A stretch of 64,000 nucleotides of DNA from Aspidapion aeneum. Its lineage: Eukaryota > Arthropoda > Insecta > Coleoptera > Brentidae. Numbering within the stretch: the first letter of the stretch is position 1; each line of letters starts with the position of its first letter. The DNA is taken from positions 27,411,171 through 27,475,170 of the forward strand of contig OY755047.1 of NCBI GenBank assembly GCA_963576565.1. Reading direction: 5' to 3'. The notes beneath the pieces were generated by a model. The model ran no database searches. It saw only the letters and a program-made list of their open reading frames with translations, and was not told the origin of the DNA. The position numbers were made by a program, and so were the translations under genes. Shown piece by piece: positions 1 to 11,289 of the stretch.

Positions 1-1
1 G

Positions 2-727
2 TTCAACGAGATACATCTAGAGGTCTACAAGGAGTACCGGATCAGTTTGGCGTACGATTTGGCGCAGACTCGACAAAAGCACGCGTTCTCTGATCACTCG
101 GATTTGGTCGCTCGCAGAATGGGATTCATACCGCTTCCCCTGGGTGTGGTGATGAACAGAGTGTTTTTCTACTCAGTGTCTTTAGGAAATGCGTCTTCAA
201 TGGCTGTATTTACATTGGGATACCTCGGTTTGTGGTCCTACAAAATTTTAAATAGTATCTTGATTTTGGGGTGGGCGTGTAACTTTATAAAACAGCATAG
301 AACGGAAAAGACGTATCATTCAAACACAAACTCTCCAATATTGGAGAAAAGGTCAAAAGATATATCAACAAGTCCCGGGCATCCTCTTTTAAAAAATTCA
401 GTTTCTCAAAAAGTTTCCTTGGAAAATGGTTTTCCTCCTTTGGATGTTGAATTAGCTTTAAATTCACCACCCGGTGATATAAGTGCGGCAATTTTCGCGA
501 ATAGTACAGTAGATTTACAAAATACAACTTTAAACGAAGAACTTTTAAAAGTGAACGGTGAAGATATTCGGATAGAACAAGTAACTGAAGAAATCGTGAC
601 TCGAAGCGTGCCTGATATTAAAAAAGAAGTAGATGACGAACCAATAAAACCAGAGGTTGAAAACGTTTTAAAGAAATCGGAAAGTGAACCTAATTTAAAC
701 AGTTTAGATCAAAGTTTAAAAGACTAA
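2..727 (+). CDS. Tapt1: TAPT1 terminal coding exon (5' part of gene outside window)
   Basis: The frame is open from base 2 to TAA at 725-727 and encodes about 241 residues; translation must enter from an upstream exon, so no internal start is chosen. The N-terminal part (FNEIHLEVYKEYR..., then ARRMGFIPLPLGVVMNRV) matches my recollection of the C-terminal region of TAPT1 (transmembrane anterior posterior transformation 1 family, multi-pass ER/ciliary-base membrane proteins). Two hydrophobic stretches follow (about residues 45-65 and 70-90 of the exon). The rest is a polar, low-complexity cytoplasmic-type tail rich in Glu, Ser and Asn, ending in SLKD. In vertebrate TAPT1 this tail is also variable. 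No stop or frameshift is visible, in contrast to the four damaged copies just downstream. Identification is by family recall, not a search. Confidence 0.82.
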   Translation, partial: FNEIHLEVYKEYRISLAYDLAQTRQKHAFSDHSDLVARRMGFIPLPLGVVMNRVFFYSVSLGNASSMAVFTLGYLGLWSYKILNSILILGWACNFIKQHRTEKTYHSNTNSPILEKRSKDISTSPGHPLLKNSVSQKVSLENGFPPLDVELALNSPPGDISAAIFANSTVDLQNTTLNEELLKVNGEDIRIEQVTEEIVTRSVPDIKKEVDDEPIKPEVENVLKKSESEPNLNSLDQSLKD

Positions 728-817
728 AGGGTGTCTAATAATGTCTTCCGGATGAGACAAACGCATTGTGACAAAAAATGTGTAAAGGTGCCTTAATTAT
801 TTTTGTATATTTTGCAA

Positions 818-823
818 ATTAAA
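818..823 (+). promoter_or_regulatory. Probable TAPT1 polyadenylation signal (ATTAAA)
   Basis: ATTAAA, the commonest variant of the AATAAA signal, lies about 90 bases after the TAPT1 stop codon. The equivalent site in the second exon copy reads AATAAA (near 1717). The 3' UTR, roughly 728-900, is conserved among the tandem copies. Confidence 0.45.
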
Positions 824-904
824 ATGTAAATATAAATTGTTTTTTCTGTTGAAACTTTGGTTTGGTTCATAATATAATTTACGAAACTTAGTTTACGTCT
901 AACT

Positions 905-1800
905 AGGTGACCCAGCTACTGCAAATTTATTCACAAAAACATTCAGGATAATAGAAATGTATTTACTTGTAATAACGCGTTCTCTCTGATCAATTAGGTT
1001 TGGTAGCGCCCACAATGGGATTCATACCGCTTCCACTGGCTGCGGTGATGAACAGAGTGTTTTCCTACTCAGTGTCTCTAGGAAATGCGTCTTCAATGCA
1101 TGTATTTGCATTGGGATACCTCGGTTTGTGGTTATACAAAATTTTAAATAGTATCTTGATTTTGGGGTGGGCGTGTAACTTTATAAAACAGCATAAAATG
1201 GAGAAGACGTATCATTCAAACAAAAACTCTCCAATATTGAAGAGAAGGTCAAAAGATGTATACACAAGTCCCGGGCATCCTCTTTTAAAATATTCGGTTT
1301 CTTAAATGTTTGCTTGGAAAATGGGTTTCGTCCTTTGGATGTTGAATTAGCTTTAAATTCTCCACCCGGTGATATGTGCGGCAATTTTCGCGAACAGTAC
1401 AGTAGATTTAGAAAATACAACTTTAAACGAAGAACTTGTGTGTGAAGTGAACAACGAAGATATTCGGATAGAACCAGTAAGTAAAGGAATCGTGACTCGA
1501 AGCGTACCTGATATTAAAAAAGAAATAGATGACGAACTAATAAAACCGGAAGTTAAAAGCGTTTTAAAGAAATGAAATGAAAGCGAACCTAATTTAAACA
1601 GTTTAGATCAAAGTTTAAAAGACTAAAGGGTGTCTAATAATGTCTTCCGGATGAGACAAACGCATTGTGACAAAAATGTGTAAAGGTGCCTAAATTATTT
1701 TTGTATATTTTGCAAATAAAAATGTACATATATATTGTTTTTTCTGTTGAAAGGTTGGTTTTGTTCATAATATACTTTACGAAACTTAGTTTACCTCTAA
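905..1800 (+). pseudogene. Tandem copy 2 of TAPT1 last exon plus 3' UTR
   Basis: Homology to the functional exon starts around the ACGCGTTCTCT motif (974; equivalent to about 80 in the first copy). It runs through MGFIPLPLAAVMNRVF... to the SLKD end (about 1625) and on into the same 3' UTR. The copy is broken: a CAA codon has become TAA at 1303-1305, small indels occur around 1370, and there is a further stop near 1573. The 5' flank (about 905-973) is not the exon start but the repeated UTR-distal sequence. This indicates direct tandem duplication with a repeat unit of about 895 bp rather than retrocopying. Confidence 0.8.
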
Positions 1801-2650
1801 CTAGGTGATCCAGCCATTGCAAATTTATTCACAAAAACATTCAGAATAATAAAAAATTATTTAGTTTTAATAACGAGTTCTTTCTGATCAGTTGGGTTTA
1901 GTGGCGCCCACAATAGGATTCATAACGCGTCTACTGGGTGTGTTAATGAAAATAGTGTTTTTCTACTTAGGGTCTTTAGGAAATGCGTCTTTAATGGTTT
2001 TATTCGCGTTGGGATACTTCGATTTGTGATTCTACAAAATTTTAAATAGTATCTTATATATATTATATAAATTAATTTTTGGGGTGGGCCTGTAACTTTA
2101 TAAAACATTATCGAATAGAGAAGACGTATTATACACTCACAAACTCTCCAATATTGGAGAAAAGGTCCTTGGATTCCTATTTAAAAAAATTCGGTTTCAC
2201 AAAAAGTTTCATTGAAAATGGTTTTTCTCCTTTGGATGTTGAATAAGCTTTTAATTCAACACCCGGTGATATATGTGCGGCAATTTCTGCGAACATTACT
2301 GTAGATCTACAACATGCAACTCTAAATTAAGAACTTCTAAAAGTGAACGACGAAAGGTGTCTGAAATTAAAAAAATAGATGACGAACTAATAAAACCAGA
2401 AGATAAAGGCATTTTAAAAGGAACGGAAAGAGATAACTTAGTTTTAGTCAAAGTTTAAAAAACTAGAAAGCGTCTAATAATGTCTTCCGTATGAGACATT
2501 GTGACAAAAATGTATTGGTGTGCCTCAATTATTCTTCTATGTTTTGCAAATTAAACTGTAAATGTAAATTGTTTTTTTTTGTGTGTAAATCATTGTTTTT
2601 TTGTTGGAAAGTTGGTCATAATATATTTTACATAATTCAGTTTACCTCTA
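1801..2650 (+). pseudogene. Tandem copy 3 of TAPT1 last exon plus 3' UTR
   Basis: Same unit again, starting with the AACGAGTTCT version of the motif near 1873. It carries the lysine-rich KTY...NSPILEKR region near 2120-2165 and the C-terminal segment to about 2462, then the shared 3' UTR. It is more decayed than copy 2: there is a short TATATATAT-type insertion near 2055, deletions in the 2170-2400 part, and several stops. No continuous reading frame remains. Confidence 0.75.
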
Positions 2651-3840
2651 ACTAGGTGAGCCAGTCACTGCAAATTTGTTTGCAAGAATATTCAGGATTA
2701 TCGAAACTTATTTAGTTTATAACGCGTCCTCTGATTACTTGGACTTGGTGATTTGCAGAATGGTATTCATACCGCTTTCACTGGAAGTGATGATAAAGAG
2801 TGTTTTTCTACTCAGTAAAGATCTGAAATGCCTCTTCGGTGCTACTATTCCCATTAGGATACCTCGATTTTTGGTCTTATAAAATTTTAAATAGTATCTT
2901 GATTTTGAGATGGGTTTGTAACTTTATAAAGGAGCATAGATTGGATAAGACGTGTCAATCAAACACAAACTATGCAATATTGGAGAAAAGGGAAAAATAT
3001 ATATTATTAGGTCATGGGCATCCTCTTTTAAAAAATTGTGTTTCCCAAAATTGGAAAATGGTTTTTTGCCTTTGGATATTGAATTAGCTTTAAATTCAAC
3101 AAGCGGTGATAGTAGTGCGGCAATTTTCGCAAATAGTACAGTAGAAGAACTTTTAAAAGTGAACGGCGATGATATTCGGATAGAACAAGTAACTTAAGAG
3201 ATCGTGACTCGAAACAGATGACGAACTAATAAAACCACATGTTAAACTGAACCTAATTTAAAAAATGAAAATGCATTGACCCGACCTGAGGGACAAATTA
3301 TGTCACGGTCATGAGTTTTTCGTTTCATGTGCCTGCTTTTATTTTTACTCTGGTAGTTTCTTTTGTATTTGTAGATGTCGCCACTATGTAAAAGCAAATG
3401 ATATCGCAGGCTTTATTTCTCTTACCAACATCGTAGGATGAGATTCATATACCCTCTCTGTAGCTTTACAATAATGTTACATTAACCATGCAGTGTTCTG
3501 AAGAGTCCCTTAAGGACGAAACAGTTAATAGGTGTCCATTAGATCTTAGACCCCGTGGGTGTGCAGCTTTCGAGCTGCCCACGGAAAAATACAAAAGAAA
3601 CAAAATCTTTCTATGCCCGCATAGCCACGAAAAAATGTTTGCCTAATTTAAACATTTTAGACCCAAGTTTAAGACTAAAGGGCGTCTTATAATGTTTGCG
3701 ATGAGACAAGAACATTGTCACAAAAATGCGATAGTGTGCCTACATTATTTTTGTATATTTTGCAAATTAAAATGCAAATAAATTGTTTTTGTGTTGAAAG
3801 TTGGTTTAGTTCATAATATACCTTACGGAAATCAGATTAC
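2651..3840 (+). pseudogene. Tandem copy 4 of TAPT1 last exon, split by a repeat insertion
   Basis: Recognisable by MVFIPLSLEVMIKSVFLL near 2760 and by NYAILEKR, FANSTVEELLKVNGDDIRIEQVT near 2965-3195, in more than one frame. The exon-like part ends at about 3255. It is followed by about 390 bases of an unrelated dispersed repeat, after which the terminal codons and 3' UTR of the unit resume (3640-3840, including the CTAAAGGGCGTCTTATAATG segment). Frameshifts and stops make it non-coding. Confidence 0.7.
3256..3640 (+). repeat. Dispersed repeat family A, inserted in TAPT1 copy 4
   Basis: This stretch interrupts the TAPT1 duplicate. It matches, in opposite orientation, the sequence at about 28550-28975: shared landmarks are GTAGGATGAGA, CAGTTAA..GTCCATTAGATCTT and AGCCACGAAAA. 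A shortened relative lies near 37370-37590. No coding capacity, terminal repeat or poly(A) tail is obvious. Confidence 0.65.
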
Positions 3841-3841
3841 C

Positions 3842-4150
3842 TCTAACTAGATGAATCAGCCACGTCAAATTAATTTGCACTAACATCCAGGATTATCAAA
3901 ATTTATTTTGTTTTAATACTGCTTCTCCAGGGTGTGATATATTGGCTTGCGGATACCTGGGCTTGTTCTGCAACATTTTAAATGGTATAGCTTTATCAAA
4001 TTGCGTGAAATAGATAAGAACTCTCTAATATTGGAAAAACTATTAAAAGACATATCAACCAGTTTTGGGCATCCATTACTAAAACAGTGGGGTACTGTGA
4101 TATAAGTGTACCTGGTGATATAAGTGATACAATATTCCCGAATCGTATGG
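3842..4150 (+). pseudogene. Remnant copy 5 of TAPT1 last exon
   Basis: The inter-unit sequence (CCAGGATTATC near 3888) leads into a much-shortened copy. Only scattered segments are left, such as AACATTTTAAATGGTAT, the ISTSFGHPLLK-like stretch near 4055 and the GGTGATATAAGTG segment near 4112. It ends where repeat family B begins (about 4152). Assigned by order and residual similarity. Confidence 0.5.
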
Positions 4151-4151
4151 T

Positions 4152-4515
4152 AGATCAAGGCCAACACAAAAATAGAGGCCACGACCCTGAAAAAATCAGC
4201 TGTTCTCGGGTGGCTGAATTTTACATTGGGTCTTATGGGAGGTCAGACGTTTTTTATGATATTTTTAAAATGGCACTACAGATTTCCACGAAATTTCCCA
4301 CCATCCCGATATTCCACCAAACTTTTGTAAGGATGAAAGATAATTAAAAAGGTTAAAATCTTCAAGATTTAGTATTCCTTATTTTGAATTCAAATTACCC
4401 GCCATGACATGTATTTGACTTTGTCATCTGTCATCGAAGAAATAACTGGTATGTTCTCTGCATCTGTGTTTGTCACATTTGCTTCTGCCGTAAATTTAAT
4501 TTTTCAAAACATATT
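4152..4515 (+). repeat. Dispersed repeat family B, single arm
   Basis: Begins ATCAAGGCCA, then GGCCACGACCCTGAAAAAAT, and continues through CCGCCATGA, TTTGACTTTGTCATCTGT and CTTCTGCCGTAAATTT. The same sequence occurs as both arms of the foldback element at 27550-28500, so this is a solo half-element or a copy that lost its partner. The + strand frame across 4087-4347 is accidental. Confidence 0.7.
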
Positions 4516-6780
4516 TGCTTGAATTTATGCTAATATGTATTTATAATTCCAATTTAGTAGCTTTTTTCTATGTGCGCCCGAGGGAAATGCGCCAAAATTT
4601 CCTGAAATTCGAGATGGGAAATCGATAGCCCGATAATAATTTCTGTTCCAAGAATTTCCTGCCGCAAGGGCTTTGGAGTATGATCTCGCTCTCTGAATTG
4701 ATATTGGGATCACTTCTGGTTAATTAATATAACCACGGTTGTATATATTCTATGTGAAGCGATGGAAGCTTGTGAAAGTGAGGAGCTTGAGATTCTGGTC
4801 ATATAGGTATTCAAATAGCATTCAAACGTATTATTCATGTTAGGAAACGGAGTATTGAACATGAACGGATTGTATTTGACTAAAGTGGCAAATCCAAAAT
4901 GGCCGATAGTTTTATATTTCGTTCTTTGGTTTCAAAATGTCAAGTGTTTGTCAACCGCTGTTTTTGTTTGTGTTTTTACCAGCGTTTTCTATTTAAATTT
5001 GGAATAAAATCTAACTGTCAAAAAGTTTTCACGACCTTTAAGCATAACTTTTTCCATTAGAGTAATGAAAGTCCAAGAATGTCTTTCTTTTTCAACCAAA
5101 ACAAGAACAACTGACAGTCTCCGCCATTTTGACAAAATGACCGCGATAAATCAAAGTATGGAAAGTTTCGTTAAGCTACCTAGAGGGTTGCCTACCAGTG
5201 CTTGTCTAATTCCGTCAAAATTTTAGCTTTGGTTCTGAAATCTAATCTCTAGGTGTTCTATAATCTCTACCAAAGCGATGAGTAACAGGCTGAATTTTCG
5301 GAAATGGCTCTGTCTTGTCGAGACGAAAAGAAAATATATTTTTTCCTGTGCAGACATTGTTGAAATGTGATTCCTAAAAGTGTGTGTGCACTTACAGTTG
5401 GTTCATCTGTTTTTCATAAACTAAAAAATAATTACCTTCTTTACTTTCCACACAATTTAACACACTTTAATTTATTTGAAGTATCGTAGCGAACCGTGTG
5501 CTAAATTATTCAAGACTTTATCCCGGCTATAAAAACAATAATGGCACTCATACATTACAATACAATACATTGATGCGATTTTGGAAGCCAGATCATACCG
5601 TTAAGAGGAATCTCAAATCTGCTTCTCCGAAATTGTTGCCACTTTTTTGTAATTTGAACTGCACAGTGAGCAGTGGTGGTCTTTGTGGGAGGCTGGGCGA
5701 TATTTTTTATGCTATTTTATCTTCTTATTTATAAAATATGTGGAAAATATCTGACCAAATCACAGGTTTGGGGGGCGCCCTAGATGAGTGAGCATAAAGA
5801 TATAAAATGAATTTTTTTTTGTGGGTTCTTGCATTAAAACGTTGGGCTGTGAAGAGGGTCGGCTCCTTACTGTTGCCAGTTCTACGTGTTAGTATGAAAT
5901 TCCAGGATGTAAAGAATTAATATATTTAGCAGGATTTTTAAAAATATATTTGCCCCGTCCTCTTTTTGGGAGGTCGATATCGGCATTAACATAAAGTAAG
6001 TATAACCTAACCATATTCAATTGATCGCAAGGGTATCCAAACCGGGCGTGCCTAGTCAGGTAAGGAACTTCGCGATCTAGTGACCTTAGGTCAGGTGACG
6101 ATCCTTTTGGGATCATATTGAAGGTTACACCGATTTCGATAATAATAAAAAAATAAACATTTTAAATTATCTTAACTAATTTACACAACAAGTTAAATAA
6201 AATCTGAAAAGAGACAATTAACTTTGTGTATTTTCATCCTGCATAGAATTTCTACTAAAAATAAAATGAACTTTAACTTTTAAGATCTAATTGAAAAAGT
6301 TATTCATTCAGTTCGGTGTGATTGGAGTTCTTTAAGTCGATGGAAGTACAACAGTTGTTTCTAAAATTTAGCAATTAATTTTGAAAGGATTTGGTACTCT
6401 TAACAAAGTTAGACTCTCCCATTTAAAGATGTTTTATAATATAATATAATGTTTAAATAGGCCCTTTTAGAAGTGGAAAAACAGTAGCATTTTCGTCCAA
6501 AAAAACGGTGAGAGGAGGGTTTTATCTTTTTCTGGTTCTTCTCCTTATTCTTCTTCTCTTGTGCTTGTGATTATCCATTCTTTCTGGGTATCCCAGCAAA
6601 ACTATTTTGAAATAACCTACTACTTTTTCTAGTTCAGTGTTCATCCGTGTATCCGTAATTTAATTTAGTCGTGTTTTAATTTAGTCGTGTTTTAATTTAG
6701 TCGTGTTTTAATTTTACTTTGAAATATTGCAGCTTGCTTGTCCATATACCAAGATATATAGCATTTTTTGAGAGCTTTTC
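4516..6780. other. Long AT-rich stretch, nothing recognised
   Basis: I see no coding similarity or terminal repeats between family B and the Jockey LINE, apart from the short tandem repeat at 6661-6715. Open frames here are short and without family features. A G/C-richer patch at about 6030-6120 is not identified. Confidence 0.5.
6661..6715. repeat. 16-bp tandem repeat, ~3.4 copies
   Basis: The unit TAATTTAGTCGTGTTT repeats three times exactly, then a partial unit follows. Confidence 0.9.
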
Positions 6781-8129
6781 AACAAAGTATCATTTTTTTT
6801 TATTTGTCAAACACACTGTGTTTATTGTATTACAATCTAGTCAGTAAGACTAATTAGCAATTTTGTTTTAACTTAATTTACTAGAAAAGTCAGATTTAAA
6901 CTCAGGGTTAACTCAACAGTTCTCCCCGCTTTGTTTGGTCTGTAACTCACAATTGTGTTGTGTTTATAGCATTATTTTGTTTTATGTAATTCACTTAGTT
7001 TACTAGCTCAAACGGCTTTTCTCTTTTTAGTCTTCGAACTAGCATAGTATTGGTTAGAAGCTGAATTGCTTCCACATTCACATGCCGATGGAGTCTATCT
7101 TCATTTTTGCGTACTTTTTTATACTCTGCTACAGTTTCGATTTTTAGATCTCGATGAAGGTCACTATTTCGAACGTACCAAGGTGCATTCACAATGTTTC
7201 TTAATACTTTATTTTGCAATCTCTGTAAAACTAGAATGTTACTCTCTTTAGCACAACCCCATAGTTGAATACCATATGTCCATACATGTTTTAGTATTTG
7301 TCTGTAAAGCAGTAACTTATTATGAATTGTTAAATTGTACTTCCTTCCAATTAGCCAGTTCATTTTTCTATACCTTATCTCAAGTTCTTCTTTTTTTTTC
7401 TTAACATGTGCTTTTCAGCGCAATTTGGCATCAAGCGCCATACCTAGATATTTTTCCTGATTTGAATATGGTACGGGAATGTTATTAATTGTTATTTGTA
7501 TGTGATTTATATTTTTGTTTGTAAAATCAACATGAATTGATTTGGTTGCATTTAATTTTATTTGACACTTTGTGGTCCAACTGTGAACTTCGGTGACTGC
7601 ATCCTGAAGTTTTTCTATGCATTTTTCAATAGATTTTTCTACCGTCAATAAACCAGTATCATCGGCAAATGTTGCTAAGTGACAATTTTTTGGCTTTGGG
7701 ATATCGCACGTGAATAATAAGTATAGATAAGGGCCTAGTACGCTACCCTGGGGCACGCCTGCTTGAATTTCTCTTAAATTTAAGTATGAGCCTTCCTGTT
7801 TTACTCTAAAATGACTATCAGATATGTATGATTCCAAAATATCCGAATATTGTTTTGGCAGAAACCGTTTTAGTTTAAAATTAAGGCATTTATGCCATAC
7901 TTTGTCAAATGCTTGTGCTACATCTAGAAAAACTGCAGAACAAACTTTTCCCTCTTCTAGTGCTTTTTCTATTATATTAGTAATTCTATGTACTTGATCT
8001 ATCGTGGAATGCTTGTCTCGAAAACCTAATTGATGAGATGGAATAAGTTCTTGTCTTTCTATGATGGGTTTTATTCTTTTAAGCAATAATTTTTTCTAGA
8101 GCTTGGATATAATTATAACAAAGTATCAT
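6781..8129 (-). mobile_element. 5'-truncated Jockey-type LINE with 13-bp target-site duplication
   Basis: The element body is about 6794-8116, read on the minus strand. It is flanked by perfect direct repeats AACAAAGTATCAT at 6781-6793 and 8117-8129. The 3' end is a short A run (poly-T on the + strand from 6794), so the insertion shows the signature of target-primed reverse transcription: poly(A), TSD and a 5' end lost inside the RT domain. The 3' UTR covers about 6800-6994. Size is about 1.3 kb against the 4-5 kb usual for complete Jockey elements. Confidence 0.92.
6995..8100 (-). pseudogene. Jockey-type reverse transcriptase, C-terminal half
   Basis: Conceptual translation from the 5' break contains the RT landmarks FLDVAQAFDKVWH, AGVPQGSVLGP and FADDTG (active-site Asp pair at 7658-7669). 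The Jockey C-terminal region (YGIQLWGCA, LQNKVLRNIVNAPWYVRN) follows, ending LVN at 6995. The frame is continuous except for one TGA at 7415-7417, where relatives have Trp (probable TGG to TGA change), and a TAG near 8095 at the 5' edge. The endonuclease, gag-like ORF1 and start of RT are missing. With only one internal nonsense change, it is a fairly young insertion. Confidence 0.9.
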
Positions 8130-9748
8130 AACATTCAAAATTGCCAATTTGCCACCCGAAATGGAGATATAAAAACATTTCCTCATACATACCGTTAAAG
8201 AGCTTTGCAACGTTGTATCACAATATCCAATATTGGCCGTAATAAAGATATATGTATTTTTCTAAATGTATAGTTTTTGTATAGGTTAATTTTTTATACT
8301 GGCAAAATACCTGTATACAGGGTTCGTCAACGATCGTTTGACCATTGAAAATTTGTGAATTGAAGTAAGATCGCTATTTAAATAAATGGCACTAAGATAG
8401 ATAAATACTTTAGCGCTGTTGTCAAGTTAGCAATTCAAGAAAATGGTTTTCTTTTCGCGATCTAATGACGTTACTATCTTACGGGCTGAGTAGGCCAAAG
8501 AAGGCGATGCATAAAATCCTTAAAACCCCTTGATTTTAATTGCTGTGGAGCCATCTCTTAGATATCATTTGAACTGTATGACTAATAATCAATACTGCAA
8601 ATCCGTAATTAAGTGTACAGGTAGGCCTTTGTACCATCGCAAAAATCCTAAAGGAGGTTACTACACGCACAAATAAAATATTTCACAAATTCAACTTTAT
8701 GGATAACAATATTCTTGGTTTTTATGTGTACCGATTTATTCTTAACCAGAGTTAGAAACCAATACTTTGAAAAGTAACTAGTACATTACAAATTATTTTA
8801 CAGGAATGTACTTAGAAAACTGTGTAATTAATTACAACAAACTTAATTATAAATTTCCCACTTGCAAAATAAAAAAAAAGTAGTTGACAATTATTTTTTA
8901 TTAATTTCTTTCACTTTTTTATAATTTACAAAATGTGAAAATACATTTCGAACTTACCCCTTAAATTCAGTACGAAACGTGGATTGCTTTAATTAATAAA
9001 AGCAAAATAGCTTTTTACAAATCACTTTAGTAATTCAATTGCATTTTTGCGATTTCATTATAATTGTAAAATAATTTTTTAATTATTTTAAAAACTTAAA
9101 TAATTGCAATTACCATAACACCGCGTTTTAACTTATTGTTTTTTTTCAAAAGTAATGGCCCCTCCATTTAAGGGGCAAAAATAAAATTTTAAAAGGAGTA
9201 GTGAAACGTGCCCAAAAATGTTGTCCCCTATTCTACTTCCTGGATAGTGTATGGTGACTTTTAGCAACTTGACTGAGCCGCCGCGCCGCCGGGAGATCGA
9301 ACACTTGAGCGGCATTTGAGCGCGACTTTAATAAAAGAGAAAGATTATTGTGGAAGAAAAAATTATTACAAAATTGAATTTTTCTCGATTTAATGTTTCC
9401 TGATTAAAGCTAATATAACGAAATAAATAATAATGACTATTTCTTCGTCTTTTAAAAGTGGAAATCTTACTTTGATTGATCCTGTTTAGTAATAAAAAAC
9501 TATTAATGAATTTTGAGTCACAGCGGCAAACGCTCCTAAATATGCGCGTGTTTGGTCCCTCACTGACTTCTTGCTTTCCATAAGTTCATCCTTTTTTATA
9601 CGCTTTTCATAAAGGCTAAACGTTCGAAGCCGAGCCCTGTATAATAACTCGGTTATTATTGGGAGTAGATAGTTCAAACAAAAACTGGTCGATTTGGTAA
9701 TTTATGGCCAGTTCAAGCGCTGAAACAGTTTTTTTTCTATCTCACGAT
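8130..9748. other. AT-rich stretch, nothing recognised
   Basis: Contains a TATACAGGG motif near 8317 of the kind found at the ends of several elements in this window (9749, 37884, 42072, 60536). No coding sequence or complete element could be outlined. Confidence 0.4.
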
Positions 9749-10582
9749 GCAGGGTGTTAATACAGTTTCTCGCCAAACTTCACAGCATGATTTCTTAGTT
9801 TTCGTGTCAAAGTCTCAATTTTTGTTTCTTTTTTCGTTATAGCTCGTGCAGTTTTTGGGATAACTGGCTCAAATTTGAAACGTGTATTTAGCTTCAAGGC
9901 ATACATCATTAAGCATGCCAAATATGTGGAAAAAACTACAGGGTTCTCTTAGAAATTTTTTTGCAGTAAGACACTGGCAGATTCATAAATATAAAATGAA
10001 TTCTTTGTTTTATTCAGAAACTTTTAAATCTTGCATATTTTGGTATCTCTATCCGTTTTCGAAAAAAAGGACAAAAAATTAAAATTTGCACCCTGTTAAA
10101 TGACATTAAAATTTAAAATAGTCACTACATTACATTATTTTAATTTTGTGCTAGTTTTATGTAATTTCTAAATAACAATGGAAGATACAAATTATCTTTT
10201 TTTTACTCTTTTTCTCAAAAACGGTTAGAGATACCAAAAATTGGAAGAGGTCAAAAAGTTTCTGAACAAAAACAAGGAATTCATTCATATTTTTGAATCT
10301 GCCTGTGATTTACTGCGAAAAAGTTCTGGGGGAAAAAAGTGGGCATGACCCCGGAAACAATATCACTAGTTTTTTTCTAATATTTGGCATGTTAAATGAT
10401 ATGAACTAAGCTCAAAAACTGCACGAGTTATAAATAAAAAACAAACAAAAATTAAATCTTTAACAACCTATATCTCCAAAAAATTAAGCATTTGCGGAGC
10501 CATGTTTATACAAAGTTTTTTTCTTAGAATCACTCAAAGAATAATCCTCTGAAGTTCGGCGACACAGTTTATTAACACCCTG
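9749..10582. mobile_element. Foldback element with ~340-390-bp inverted arms
   Basis: The left arm (about 9749-10095) and the right arm (about 10190-10582) are inverted copies. Shared landmarks are CAGGGTGTTAAT at the outer ends, CTCGTGCAGTTTTTG, CATGCCAAATAT, CAGGCAGATTC-like sequence and GGTATCTCTA..CGTTTT. About 90 bases of unrelated spacer lie between. No gene is present; it is a non-autonomous foldback/MITE-like unit with termini resembling the ACAGGGTGTT ends seen elsewhere in the window. Confidence 0.8.
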
Positions 10583-11289
10583 TATACAGGTTGCATCATT
10601 AAGTTATATTTAATATTTTTACAGTTTTAAATTTGTCTCTTCGTTCTCATTTCAAGAATAATATGTTATAATTATGTCTATGCAGCGATATACATTTTCT
10701 GAGATATAACGCCTAACTTCTTAATTATTTGCAATTCTAAAAAATTGCCCTGTATAGGATGATTAGTTAAACGATTTTTAATGAAAATGACAAACACTTG
10801 TCAAATTTTGGACATCAATCACACTGTACAAACAGTATGTATTTAGGAAAACAAATATATCCTTATTACGGGTGGCAATATTGGATATTAGGGTAAAAAA
10901 GCAGCACTTTACTTTTACATACTTATCATTATTCGTACCAAATTCGTTACTTACTACGTTATTAGGTAAGAAAAGTTAAGAAAAGCAGAAGTATTATAAA
11001 CGTCACGTATCGAGCCAACTCTGCTGTCCAAAGCAAAATGGGAATAGCTGCAAAAAGTTGAAAATTGAGTTATTGGCATTTTGGACTTCTAGTTGATTGT
11101 CTGTATCTCAAAACTCAAAAACGATATATATTTATTGTAACTGTCAAAAGTGTTACATTTAATCTACAGCATTCTTATTTTAAAGGGGATTATCTCAATT
11201 TTGCTTAAAATGCAGTTTCAACCATTTAGTTTTGGACGGCTAAACTTGACCTTTAAAAACCACAGAACACAGAAGTTGGTTGTAAAGAC
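10583..11289. other. AT-rich stretch, nothing recognised
   Basis: No coding or repeat structure that I can support. Short similarity to ends of other repeats (CCTGTATAGG near 10750) only. Confidence 0.4.
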
